Assembly (NCBI RefSeq): GCF_010731535.1 | Contig: NZ_AP022581.1 | Span: 3,667,952 to 3,731,951, forward strand | DNA length: 64,000 bases | Source of the DNA: Mycobacterium lacus | GTDB taxonomy: Bacteria > Actinomycetota > Actinomycetes > Mycobacteriales > Mycobacteriaceae | Reading direction: 5' to 3' | Shown here: piece by piece, positions 1-7,315 of the stretch | Numbering within the stretch: the stretch's first letter is position 1 | Layout: each line of letters opens with the position of its first letter | Made by a program: the position numbers and the translations under genes | The notes under the pieces: generated by a model | The model's input: the letters and a program-made list of their open reading frames with translations, nothing else | Told to the model about the DNA's origin: nothing | Databases searched by the model: none

Positions 1-27
1 AGAAGTGATCCCACAGCTGACTTAGTT

Positions 28-51
28 GCGCGAGCAGTCGCAAAAGCCCCC
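28..51. terminator. Left arm of a terminator hairpin split by an IS110 element
   Basis: This 24-base arm pairs with 1720-1743 with a single mismatch. The two arms are now 1.67 kb apart because an IS110-family element lies between them. The stem contains CGCAAAAGCCCCC, the same core as the hairpins after rpsQ, Rv0686 and tuf in this window. The original loop would have started GACAC on this side. Confidence 0.8.
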
Positions 52-270
52 GACACCAACGTAAGGGGTTTTTGTCAAGGGGTTGGGGGGCCTGCCCGTT
101 CCTCGTCTCTACGTAGCGATCAACCGGGGTTCGTGATGCCCCGACAGCGTGCAATCGAGTTCGGTGAGGAATGGGCGGGGCCTGCTCATGGTGTCGGTCG
201 AGGTGGTCCTCTACGCCGAGTGGAGCTTGGCCCCAACCTATTTCATTCGGTTGGTTCGGGGTGGGTGAGG

Positions 271-1613
271 TTAGGCAGCTGCGGGCAGCTCGGTGGGGCC
301 GGCGATGGCGGCGTCCCAGGTCACCCGGCGGGTGACGATGGTATGTATCCAGCGCAGCAGCGCGGCCGCGATAGCGGCTCGGGCTTGCCCGTCTTTGAGC
401 GGATTGCGCTCTCGGCTAGTCAAATGCCGGTAGCGGGCGGCCATTACCGGGTTATTCGGCAGGGCGCCCCACACGGCGCGCCAGGCCGCCAGCCGCAGCC
501 GGGGCCGGCCCCCGCCCGGAGATCCGCGACCGGCCCGTCATGGTGCCGCTGGCGTTCTCCCGCGGGCACAGCCCGGCGTGTTTGACCAGCGCGCGCGGGC
601 TATCGAAGCGGGTGGGGTCGCCGGTTTCAGCCAGGATGGCGGCCGCCCCCCAGTGCCGAGACGCCGGGGATGCTGCTGACCAGCTCGGTCAACCCGAGTT
701 CATCGAGGATGGCGACCATGTGGGTCTCCACCTCGGCCAAGCGGGTCTTGGTGGCGCGCCAATCGGCCAGCACCCACTTGGCGCGCTGCAGCGCACCCAG
801 GCGCTGCGCCAATACCCCGGCCGGATCGGTCAGCGCGGTAAAGACCGCGGTCAGGATGCGCCGCCGGGGCCCCCGCCTTCCCCCCCAGCGCGCGAACTCC
901 CGGCGTACCGCCTGCTCAAACCGCGTCGGGCCGAGCCGGGCCAGCCGCTGCGGGCGGCCATCACAACGCTCCAGCACCACCGCCAGTGCCGCACACCAGG
1001 TGATCGAGTCAAACGGGTCGGCGGCCGCGGTCAGCACCGCCGGCCAGGCGCACTCCAGCAGATCGCGCAGCTGCTGGATGGCCGCGGTGGCTGTGGTGAT
1101 CAGCCGGTCCCGATAGGCGCCCAACTGGCGCAGCTGCGCCCAGCTTTCGTCGGCACGCTCGGGGACATAGCAGTCCAGCTGGGCCACCAGCCGCGCGATC
1201 AGCACCGCATCCTTGTGATCGGTCTTATCTCGGGTGTAGTCCTCGGTCTCGCGGGCCCGCCCAACCAGCAGCGGCTGCACACACACCAACGCCATATCCT
1301 GTTGGGCAGCAAGCTGATCCAGCACCCGCCAGCGATGCCCGGTCGGTTCACAACCCACCGTCACATCAGCGAAACCATGCTTGCGCGCCTCCTGGCGCGC
1401 CCACGCCAGTACCGGGCCCAGCCGCCACGCCTTGGCTTTCACCGTGCGACGGGCCAGCACCCGCGAATCATGATCGCAGAGCACCACCGCCTGCTTCTCA
1501 TCGGCCAAATCGATCGCCAAAATCGCGTTGCTGGCCGGCACCAATTCCCGCAACCGAGCCAACCTGGCATTGCGCCGCTTGTCACCGCGCGACAGACCAC
1601 TACCCTGAACCAT
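271..1613 (-). pseudogene. IS110-family transposase (DEDD type), frameshifted near its C-terminal part
   Basis: The N-terminal part has the RuvC-like DEDD domain (LAIDLADEKQAVV, GCEPTGHRW, DYTRDKTDHKDAVLIAR). The C-terminal part, which carries the serine-type transposase domain (SIPGVSALG, then LAETGDPTRFDSPRALVKHAG and RPRLRLAAWRAVW), is in a different frame. The break falls in a run of six C at about 640-650, so it is either a one-base mutation or a homopolymer sequencing error. The ATG at 1613 is chosen because AGGAGG lies 5 bases upstream; an upstream ATG at 1694 or 1688 is also open. That ribosome binding site is locked in a 13-bp inverted repeat (1614-1626 with 1658-1670). If the frameshift is real the enzyme is dead. 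Confidence 0.8.
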
Positions 1614-1670
1614 GACGCCCTCCTGGATGTATTGGGATTCCAAGCCCGTCAACGACACCAGGAGGGCGTC
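1614..1670 (-). promoter_or_regulatory. Hairpin sequestering the ribosome binding site of the IS110 transposase
   Basis: GACGCCCTCCTGG (read at 1670-1658 on the minus strand) is perfectly complementary to CCAGGAGGGCGTC (1626-1614), with a 31-base loop. The second arm contains the AGGAGG that serves the ATG at 1613. A transcript entering from outside would fold this hairpin and hide the start, a known way for insertion sequences to avoid read-through expression. It could equally be part of a structured non-coding RNA of the element. Confidence 0.6.
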
Positions 1671-1719
1671 CTTCTGATCAACATTCATCGGCATAGCTCT
1701 CTTACTACGCCGGGCGTGC

Positions 1720-1743
1720 GGGGGCTTTTGCGGCTGCTCGCGC
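1720..1743. terminator. Right arm of the spc-operon terminator hairpin
   Basis: The arm lies 2 bases past the rplO stop codon and pairs with 28-51 (23 of 24 positions). With the IS110 element in the loop the hairpin would need to close over 1.67 kb, so it probably no longer works as an efficient terminator for the ribosomal operon. Confidence 0.75.
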
Positions 1744-1745
1744 TC

Positions 1746-2186
1746 CTAGAGTTCGGTGGCTGAGCCGCCGGCGGCGGTGATCTTCTCGCGCGCGCTGCCG
1801 CTGAACTTGTGCGCGGACAGGTCGACGCTGACGGTCAGCTTGCCGTCGCCGAGGACCTTTACCAGAGAGTTCTTGCGAACCGCCCCTTTGGCCACCAGGT
1901 CGTCCACGCCGACGACGCCGCCCTGCGGGAACAGCCGGTCGATGTCGCCGACGTTGACGATCTCGTACTCGGTGCGGAAGCGGTTACGGAAGCCCTTGAG
2001 CTTGGGCAGGCGCATGTGGATCGGCATCTGCCCGCCCTCGAAGGTCACCGGCACGTTCTTGCGCGCCTTGGTGCCCTTGGTGCCGCGGCCTGCCGTCTTG
2101 CCCTTGGAGCCGTCACCCCGGCCGACGCGGGTACGTGGGGTTTTCGACCCGCGCGCGGGCCGCAGGTCGTGCAGCTTGATGGTCAC
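1746..2186 (-). CDS. rplO: 50S ribosomal protein L15
   Basis: L15 stabilises 23S rRNA folding in the large ribosomal subunit. The 146-residue product starts MTIKLHDLRPARGSK and has the conserved basic glycine-rich stretch GRGDGSKGKTAGRGTKG and the segment FEGGQMPIHMRLPKLKGF. It is the last gene of the spc operon in this window and overlaps the rpmD stop by 4 bases. In M. tuberculosis sppA follows; here the terminator and an IS110 element come directly after the stop. Confidence 0.97.
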   Translation of the reverse strand: MTIKLHDLRPARGSKTPRTRVGRGDGSKGKTAGRGTKGTKARKNVPVTFEGGQMPIHMRLPKLKGFRNRFRTEYEIVNVGDIDRLFPQGGVVGVDDLVAKGAVRKNSLVKVLGDGKLTVSVDLSAHKFSGSAREKITAAGGSATEL

Positions 2187-2383
2187 TTCGTACTACCTCC
2201 GGACTCTGCGGGCTCGACCTCAACAAGGTGCCGCACCACCGCGATCAGCCCGCGGGTCGCCGCGTTGTCCTCGCGGATCACCGAGTGGCGAATCCGCCGC
2301 AGGCCCAGGGTGCGCAGGCTCTCGCGCTGCTTCCACCGCGCCCCGATGGTGCTGCGCACCTGGGTGATCTTCAGCTGACTCAT
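2183..2383 (-). CDS. rpmD: 50S ribosomal protein L30
   Basis: A 66-residue L30 with the typical start SQLKITQVRSTIG and the motif QRESLRTLGLRRIRHSV. It is translationally coupled on both sides, overlapping rpsE and rplO by 4 bases each, as in other mycobacterial spc operons. Confidence 0.97.
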   Translation of the reverse strand: MSQLKITQVRSTIGARWKQRESLRTLGLRRIRHSVIREDNAATRGLIAVVRHLVEVEPAESGGSTK

Positions 2384-3063
2384 TGTTGTGCCCCCGAAGT
2401 TTGGGCCTCTCGTGCCGCGACCGCACTGGCCAGCGCGTCACTCTCCCGCCGCGCCTTCAGCATCCCGGCAGGCGCGACATCCTCGATCGGCAGTCCGCGG
2501 CGGGCAGCCACCTCCTCGGGCCGCTGCAGGAGCTTCAGCGCGGCCACGGTGGCGTGCACCACGTTGATCGCGTTGTCGCTCCCCAGCGACTTGGCCAGGA
2601 TGTCGTGCACCCCAGCGCATTCCAGCACCGCGCGGGCCGCACCACCGGCGATCACACCGGTACCCGGGCTGGCCGGACGCAACAGCACCACGCCGGCGGC
2701 CGCCTCGCCCTGCACCGGGTGGGTGATGGTGCCGGCGATCAGCGGCACCCGGAAGAAGCCCTTGCGCGCTTCCTCGACGCCCTTGGCGATCGCGGCTGGG
2801 ACTTCCTTGGCCTTGCCGTAGCCGACACCGACCATGCCGTTTCCGTCACCCACGATGACCAAGGCGGTGAAACTGAATCGGCGGCCACCCTTGACCACCT
2901 TGGAGACGCGGTTGATGGCGACGACCCGTTCCAAGTAGTTGCTCTTCTCGCCGTCCCGATCACGGCCGCCACGGCCACCCCCGTCGCGCCGGCCACGGCC
3001 GTCACCTCGCGCGTCGCGGCTGTCCCCGCGGGTGTCTCCGGCGCCAGCCGGCTGCTCCGCCAT
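2380..3063 (-). CDS. rpsE: 30S ribosomal protein S5
   Basis: S5 takes part in decoding fidelity and mRNA helicase activity of the 30S subunit. The 227-residue protein has an N-terminal charged Asp/Arg/Gly-rich extension (about residues 5-40) typical of mycobacteria, then the double-stranded-RNA-like S5 domain (ERVVAINRVSKVVKGGRRFSF) and the C-terminal domain (GTGVIAGGAARAVLECAGVHDILAKSLGS). It overlaps rpmD by 4 bases and follows rplR by 19 bases. Confidence 0.97.
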   Translation of the reverse strand: MAEQPAGAGDTRGDSRDARGDGRGRRDGGGRGGRDRDGEKSNYLERVVAINRVSKVVKGGRRFSFTALVIVGDGNGMVGVGYGKAKEVPAAIAKGVEEARKGFFRVPLIAGTITHPVQGEAAAGVVLLRPASPGTGVIAGGAARAVLECAGVHDILAKSLGSDNAINVVHATVAALKLLQRPEEVAARRGLPIEDVAPAGMLKARRESDALASAVAAREAQTSGAQQ

Positions 3064-3082
3064 TATGCGGTCCCTCCGTTCA

Positions 3083-3451
3083 TCAGAAACTCAATCCGTT
3101 CTCGCGCGCGGCATCGGCCAGCGCCGCGATCCGTCCGCCGTAGGTGTACCCACCCCGGTCGAACACGACGGTGTCGATGCCGGCCGCCTTGGCGCGCTCG
3201 GCGATCAACTGGCCGACCCGCACGCTGCGGGCTTTCTTGTCGCCGTCCACCCCGCGCACATCGGCCTCGATGGACGACGCGGCGGCCAGCGTAGTCCCGT
3301 TGATGTCGTTCACCAGCTGCACGTGGATGTGCCGCGCGGACCGGTGCACCACCAGCCGGGGGCGCTCCGGGGTGCCGGAGATCTTCTTGCGCAGCCGTGC
3401 GTGCCTGCGCAGCCGGGCGGCCCGCCGGGCCGCGGAAACTGATTGCGCCAT
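3083..3451 (-). CDS. rplR: 50S ribosomal protein L18
   Basis: L18 binds 5S rRNA in the central protuberance. The 122-residue product has the basic N-terminus ([25 protein letters not shown]) and the conserved C-terminal [23 protein letters not shown]-like segment ending in ENGLSF. It begins 2 bases after the rplF stop codon. Confidence 0.97.
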   Translation of the reverse strand: [122 protein letters not shown]

Positions 3452-3453
3452 GA

Positions 3454-3993
3454 CTACTTACCCGTCTTTCCGACCTTGCGGCGGATCTGCTCGCCCTCGT
3501 AACGCACGCCCTTGCCCTTGTACGGATCGGGACGACGCAGGCGGCGGATATTCGCCGAGATCTGGCCGACCTTCTGCTTGTCTATCCCGGAGATGGTGAA
3601 TTTCGTCGGCGTCTGGACCGCGAAGGTGATCCCTTCGGGGGCCTCGATCACCACGGGGTGGCTGTAGCCCAGCGCAAACTCCAGATTGGAACCTTTGAGC
3701 TGCACCCGGTAGCCGACGCCGAAGATCTCCATCTTGGTGGTGTAGCCCTCAGTGACGCCGGTGACGAGGTTGGACACCAGGGTGCGCGACAGCCCGTGCA
3801 GCGAGCGGCTGCGCCGTTCGTCGTCGGGGCGGGTGACCACGATCGCGCCGTCCTCGTTGCGCGCCACCCTGATCGGTTCGGCGACCGTCAGATCCAGGGT
3901 GCCCTTGGGTCCCTTCACCGAGAAGTTCTGTCCCTCGATCGTGACGTCGACGCCGGCGGGGACCGGAATCGGCTGCTTACCAATGCGCGACAT
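3454..3993 (-). CDS. rplF: 50S ribosomal protein L6
   Basis: L6 lies near the factor-binding site of the large subunit. The 179 residues begin MSRIGKQPIPVPAGV, the standard L6 start, and end in the conserved RRPDPYKGKGVRYEGE segment. The ATG at 3993 was preferred over longer upstream readings because it gives the family start and the M. tuberculosis length. It lies 10 bases after rpsH. Confidence 0.97.
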   Translation of the reverse strand: MSRIGKQPIPVPAGVDVTIEGQNFSVKGPKGTLDLTVAEPIRVARNEDGAIVVTRPDDERRSRSLHGLSRTLVSNLVTGVTEGYTTKMEIFGVGYRVQLKGSNLEFALGYSHPVVIEAPEGITFAVQTPTKFTISGIDKQKVGQISANIRRLRRPDPYKGKGVRYEGEQIRRKVGKTGK

Positions 3994-4003
3994 AACTACC
4001 CCC

Positions 4004-4402
4004 TCACCAGACGTATGCGAGGACTTCGCCGCCCACGCCCTGTCGGGCGGCCTGGCGGTCGGTGAGCAGGCCCGAGGAGGTCGAGATGATCGCCACACCC
4101 AGGCCGCCGAGCACCCGCGGCAGGTTGGTGGATTTCGCGTACACCCGCAACCCGGGCTTGGACACCCGCCGCAAACCGGCGATGCTGCGCTCCCGGCTGG
4201 GGCCGTACTTAAGCTGGACGACCAGCGATTTGCCGACCCGAGCGTCCTCGGTACGGAAGTCGCTGATGTAGCCCTCGTTCTTGAGGATCTGGGCGATGTT
4301 GGCCTTGAGCTTGGAGTGCGGCAACCGCACTTCGTCGTGGTACGCCGAGTTGGCGTTGCGCAGACGGGTCAAAAAGTCCGCGATCGGGTCCGTCATGGTC
4401 AT
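4004..4402 (-). CDS. rpsH: 30S ribosomal protein S8
   Basis: S8 is a primary 16S rRNA binding protein and, in enteric bacteria, the repressor of the spc operon. The 132-residue protein starts MTMTDPIADFLTRLRNAN and ends with the family C-terminus containing VARQGVGGEVLAYVW-like residues. It follows rpsN by 72 bases, the longest gap within this operon apart from the leader. Confidence 0.97.
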   Translation of the reverse strand: MTMTDPIADFLTRLRNANSAYHDEVRLPHSKLKANIAQILKNEGYISDFRTEDARVGKSLVVQLKYGPSRERSIAGLRRVSKPGLRVYAKSTNLPRVLGGLGVAIISTSSGLLTDRQAARQGVGGEVLAYVW

Positions 4403-4474
4403 TGAGCGCCACTCCTCTTCATCGCTGCGCTCTGCATCGTCGTCAGCGCGGTCATGGTTTAGTCCTGTGTCCTG

Positions 4475-4660
4475 TCACCAGCTGCTCTTCTGCACACCGG
4501 GCAACTCACCCGCATGCGCCATCTCGCGCAGGCAGATCCGGCACAGCCCGAACTTGCGGTAGACCGCGCGGGGGCGGCCGCACTTGCTGCAGCGCGTGTA
4601 GGCGCGCACCGCGAACCGCGGCTTGCGTGCGGCTTTGTTAACCAGTGCCTTCTTTGCCAT
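4475..4660 (-). CDS. rpsN: 30S ribosomal protein S14, zinc-binding short form
   Basis: The 61-residue type Z S14 is shown by its two cysteine pairs, CSKC and CRIC, which bind one zinc ion, and by the start MAKKALVNKAARKPRF. Mycobacteria also carry a zinc-free long S14 elsewhere in the genome for zinc limitation; that copy is not in this window. It starts 4 bases after the rplE stop codon. Confidence 0.97.
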   Translation of the reverse strand: MAKKALVNKAARKPRFAVRAYTRCSKCGRPRAVYRKFGLCRICLREMAHAGELPGVQKSSW

Positions 4661-4664
4661 GTGC

Positions 4665-5228
4665 TCAGTTCTCCTTGAAGGGAAAGCCGAGGGCCCGCAA
4701 CAGCGCTCGTCCTTCGTCGTCGGTCGTCGCCGAGGTGACAACGTTGATGTCCATGCCGCGGACCCGGTCGATCTTGTCCACGTCGATCTCGTGGAACACC
4801 GACTGTTCGTTCAGGCCGAAGGTGTAGTTGCCGACACCGTCGAACTGCTTGGGCGAGAGCCCGCGGAAGTCACGAATACGCGGCAAAGCGATCGAGGTGA
4901 GCCGGTCCAGGAACTCCCACATGCGATCGCCACGCAGCGTCACCCGGGCACCGATCGGCATGCCCTCGCGCAACTTGAACTGCGCGATGGACTTCCGCGC
5001 CCGGCGGATCTCGGGTTTCTGCCCGGTGATCAGCGCCAGGTCGCTGACGGCGCCGTTGATCAGCTTCGCGTCCCGGGCGGCCTCGCCGACCCCCATGTTG
5101 ACCACGACCTTCGTCACGGTCGGGATCTGCATGACGTTGCCGTAGCCGAACTCTTTCTGCAGCGCATCCCGGATCTCGCTGCGGTAGCGCTGCTTGAGGC
5201 GCGGCTGCACTTTTTCTCCGGTCGTCAT
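4665..5228 (-). CDS. rplE: 50S ribosomal protein L5
   Basis: L5 binds 5S rRNA and contacts P-site tRNA. The 187-residue sequence has KVVVNMGVGEAARDAKL, the conserved GAKVTLRG-like GARVTLRGDRMWEFLDRL and the RDFRGLSPKQFDGVGNYTFG segment. It overlaps the rplX stop by one base, as in M. tuberculosis. Confidence 0.97.
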   Translation of the reverse strand: MTTGEKVQPRLKQRYRSEIRDALQKEFGYGNVMQIPTVTKVVVNMGVGEAARDAKLINGAVSDLALITGQKPEIRRARKSIAQFKLREGMPIGARVTLRGDRMWEFLDRLTSIALPRIRDFRGLSPKQFDGVGNYTFGLNEQSVFHEIDVDKIDRVRGMDINVVTSATTDDEGRALLRALGFPFKEN

Positions 5229-5545
5229 CAGATGTCCTTGCCGTTGCGCTTGGAGATACGCACCCGCTTGCCGGTCTCCTCGTCGACCCGGTAGCCGATC
5301 CGGGTGGGCTTGCCGTCGGAGTCGACCACCATCACGTTGGAGACGTGAATCGGCGCTTCCTGGGTGACGATCCCGCCCGACCGCGCGCCGCGCTGGGTGG
5401 TGGAAACCGCGGTGTGCTTCTTGATCCGGTTCACGCCCTCGACCAGCACCCGGTTGCGGTCCGGGTAGGCCTGCAGGACCTTGCCCTTGGCGCCCTTGTC
5501 CTTACCCGCGATGACCAAAACGGTGTCGCCCTTGTGGACCTTCAT
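5228..5545 (-). CDS. rplX: 50S ribosomal protein L24
   Basis: An assembly-initiating 23S rRNA binding protein with the KOW motif at its N-terminus (KVHKGDTVLVIAGKDKGAKGKVL) in a 105-residue chain. It directly abuts rplN. Confidence 0.97.
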   Translation of the reverse strand: MKVHKGDTVLVIAGKDKGAKGKVLQAYPDRNRVLVEGVNRIKKHTAVSTTQRGARSGGIVTQEAPIHVSNVMVVDSDGKPTRIGYRVDEETGKRVRISKRNGKDI

Positions 5546-5914
5546 CTACAACACCTCCGGGGCCAGCGAGATGATCTTCATGAACCGCTTCTCCCGCAGC
5601 TCGCGGCCGACCGGCCCGAATATGCGGGTCCCGCGCGGGTCGTTGTCGGGCTTGATGATCACCGCCGCGTTCTCGTCGAACTTGATGTAACTGCCGTCGG
5701 GACGCCTGCGCTCCTTGACGGTGCGCACCACGACTGCCTTCACGACATCCCCCCGCTTGACGTTGCCGCCCGGAATGGCGTCCTTGACGGTGGCGACGAT
5801 GACGTCGCCGATGCCGGCGTAGCGTCTCGACGAGCCGCCCAGCACCCGGATGCACAAGATCTCCTTGGCGCCGGTGTTGTCGGCGACCTTCAGCCGCGAT
5901 TCCTGCTGAATCAC
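5546..5914 (-). CDS. rplN: 50S ribosomal protein L14
   Basis: L14 forms part of the intersubunit bridge. The GTG at 5914 gives the family start ([19 protein letters not shown]) and 122 residues; upstream in-frame residues are not L14-like. It is the first gene of the spc operon here, and a sigma-A type promoter is visible 143 bases upstream. In M. tuberculosis the preceding gene is Rv0713; here a Wadjet operon lies in between. Confidence 0.97.
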
Positions 5915-6056
5915 TAGATCTCCTGACCTGGTCGACGTGTGCACGGCAGGAGAAACAGCTGACGTGCGCGGTCCCAAACGCTTGTGTCACCGAAGAGCAC
6001 GCGGGGCCGATAACGCCTGCACGCACCAGCCGAGGTCTGCTCAAGGCAACCCCTAG

Positions 6057-6085
6057 AGTCTAGGGGACGACCAGCTCAGAGCCAA
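6057..6085 (-). promoter_or_regulatory. Probable sigma-A promoter of the spc operon
   Basis: On the minus strand TTGGCT (6085-6080) is followed by a 17-base spacer and TAGACT (6062-6057), a good housekeeping promoter. The -10 hexamer lies inside a 17-base near-palindrome, CCCCTAGA-G-TCTAGGGG (6050-6066), which could be a regulator site or coincidence. It implies that rplN and the genes after it do not depend on transcription through the Wadjet genes. Confidence 0.6.
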
Positions 6086-6136
6086 ATTCAGGCACAAACC
6101 CATCTTTTCGCCAACGTGAGCCTGGCGCCCGATGCC

Positions 6137-7315
6137 TCAGGGGTGCTTCCCGACGATCGCCGAGATCGCCGCCTCCAGCATCGGGTAACCGATCCGTTCT
6201 TGCTCCAACCGCACAGCGGGTCCGAAGGCGTCCTCGACGAGGTCGCGGTACAGCGCCGCCTCGTCGGCAGTCAGATGCTTGAGGTCGGTATTCACCGGGG
6301 CAGGTTCGCGGTCCCAGCGCGTCTCATGGGCGAACAGCGTGGCGCGGTCCATCAGCATCGACCGCACCGTCGGAATATGGGAGCGCAACCGGTCGAGAAT
6401 GCTGAAACCATGGGTGTCGATGTCGCCCCAGTAATAGACGGGCATCTCGCGTAGCCACGCCAACTGGCTGGCCCGAGAGACCCCGTACCCACCACCGAAG
6501 ATGAGCAGCGAACGGGGCACCGGCGGAAAAGCCAAGCAAGTCACTTCGTTTTCCACCACGAAGACTCGCTGCGCATCCAACGGCAAGGAGGCGATCTCGC
6601 CGACGCAGAGCTCGACATCGGTGATACCGACCGGAAAAGGCGACACCGATGGATCGAGCACGCGGATACGGACGCGCGACGGCTTGCCGCGAAACCGGTA
6701 CCGGGAAGCGAAGTCTCGGGCCTCCGGGACGGCCGGCCCGCCCGTCACCAGGTCGACGAGTTCGGCCACGATCGTGCGGTGCTGTTCGATGAACTTCGTA
6801 TCCACTCCGGGCACGTCGATCTGGCGCAGGTACAGGCCGCGGTCGGCGCTATCGACGACCCACCGCACGCATCCCAGCAACTTCTCGAAATGCTCCTGGT
6901 GCGCAAGCGCCCGCATGGGTTTGTCAACGACCCAGGAATAGACCTGGGGCAGAACCTGATTGGCCAGCTCCACAAGTTCGTGATGCCGGCGCGCCGCGCC
7001 GGTGGTGCCCAGGAAGCGGACGAGGTCGTCGAAGGTCTCTATGCGGAAGCGATCGGGAATGGCGTTGGCCCCGATGCCACGCTTGCCGACCACTTTGGTG
7101 GTCACCGTGAATGGACCGTGCTGATCCGCCCAGTGCCGCACCCACGCGGCCACCTCCGCGTAGCGTGGACCGAGTTCGCCGACCGCCGGCCCGCGCAACG
7201 GCAGATCGATCGGGGAGAATGCTGCGCCGCGGGCTCGGTCGGCCAATATCGCGCCCGTGTCCCATTTCCTTCGCAGGCGATGACGAACGCTCGCCGGCGT
7301 CGACCACTCGGTCAC
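6137..7315 (-). CDS. jetD: Wadjet subunit JetD, topoisomerase VI-like nuclease
   Basis: JetD is the nuclease that cuts closed circular plasmid DNA after the JetABC SMC motor has extruded it. The 392-residue product shows the C-terminal Toprim-type segment PVYYWGDIDTHGFSILDRLR (DxD followed by G), with DHE residues expected for metal binding, and an N-terminal DUF3322-like region (GPFTVTTKVVGKRGIGANAIPDRF). The GTG start at 7315 overlaps the jetC stop as GTGA. It is the last gene of a four-gene operon in the order known for type I Wadjet. M. tuberculosis has nothing at this site. Confidence 0.93.
   Translation of the reverse strand: MTEWSTPASVRHRLRRKWDTGAILADRARGAAFSPIDLPLRGPAVGELGPRYAEVAAWVRHWADQHGPFTVTTKVVGKRGIGANAIPDRFRIETFDDLVRFLGTTGAARRHHELVELANQVLPQVYSWVVDKPMRALAHQEHFEKLLGCVRWVVDSADRGLYLRQIDVPGVDTKFIEQHRTIVAELVDLVTGGPAVPEARDFASRYRFRGKPSRVRIRVLDPSVSPFPVGITDVELCVGEIASLPLDAQRVFVVENEVTCLAFPPVPRSLLIFGGGYGVSRASQLAWLREMPVYYWGDIDTHGFSILDRLRSHIPTVRSMLMDRATLFAHETRWDREPAPVNTDLKHLTADEAALYRDLVEDAFGPAVRLEQERIGYPMLEAAISAIVGKHP

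Larger units (their letters stand above)
57..1708 (-). mobile_element. IS110-family insertion sequence inside the spc-operon terminator
   Basis: The element is bounded by the two halves of a terminator hairpin, which fixes its ends to within a few bases: the left half ends in GACAC at 56 and the right half resumes with GCCGGGCGTG at about 1709. The intact relative of the hairpin after rpsQ reads GACACGCCGGGCGTG across the same point. There are no terminal inverted repeats, as is usual for IS110. About 210 bases at 57-270 do not encode the transposase; these, and the leader at 1614-1708, are the places where a bridge (seek) RNA could be encoded. The family is known to use such RNAs for target choice; their presence here is inference. 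Confidence 0.75.
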
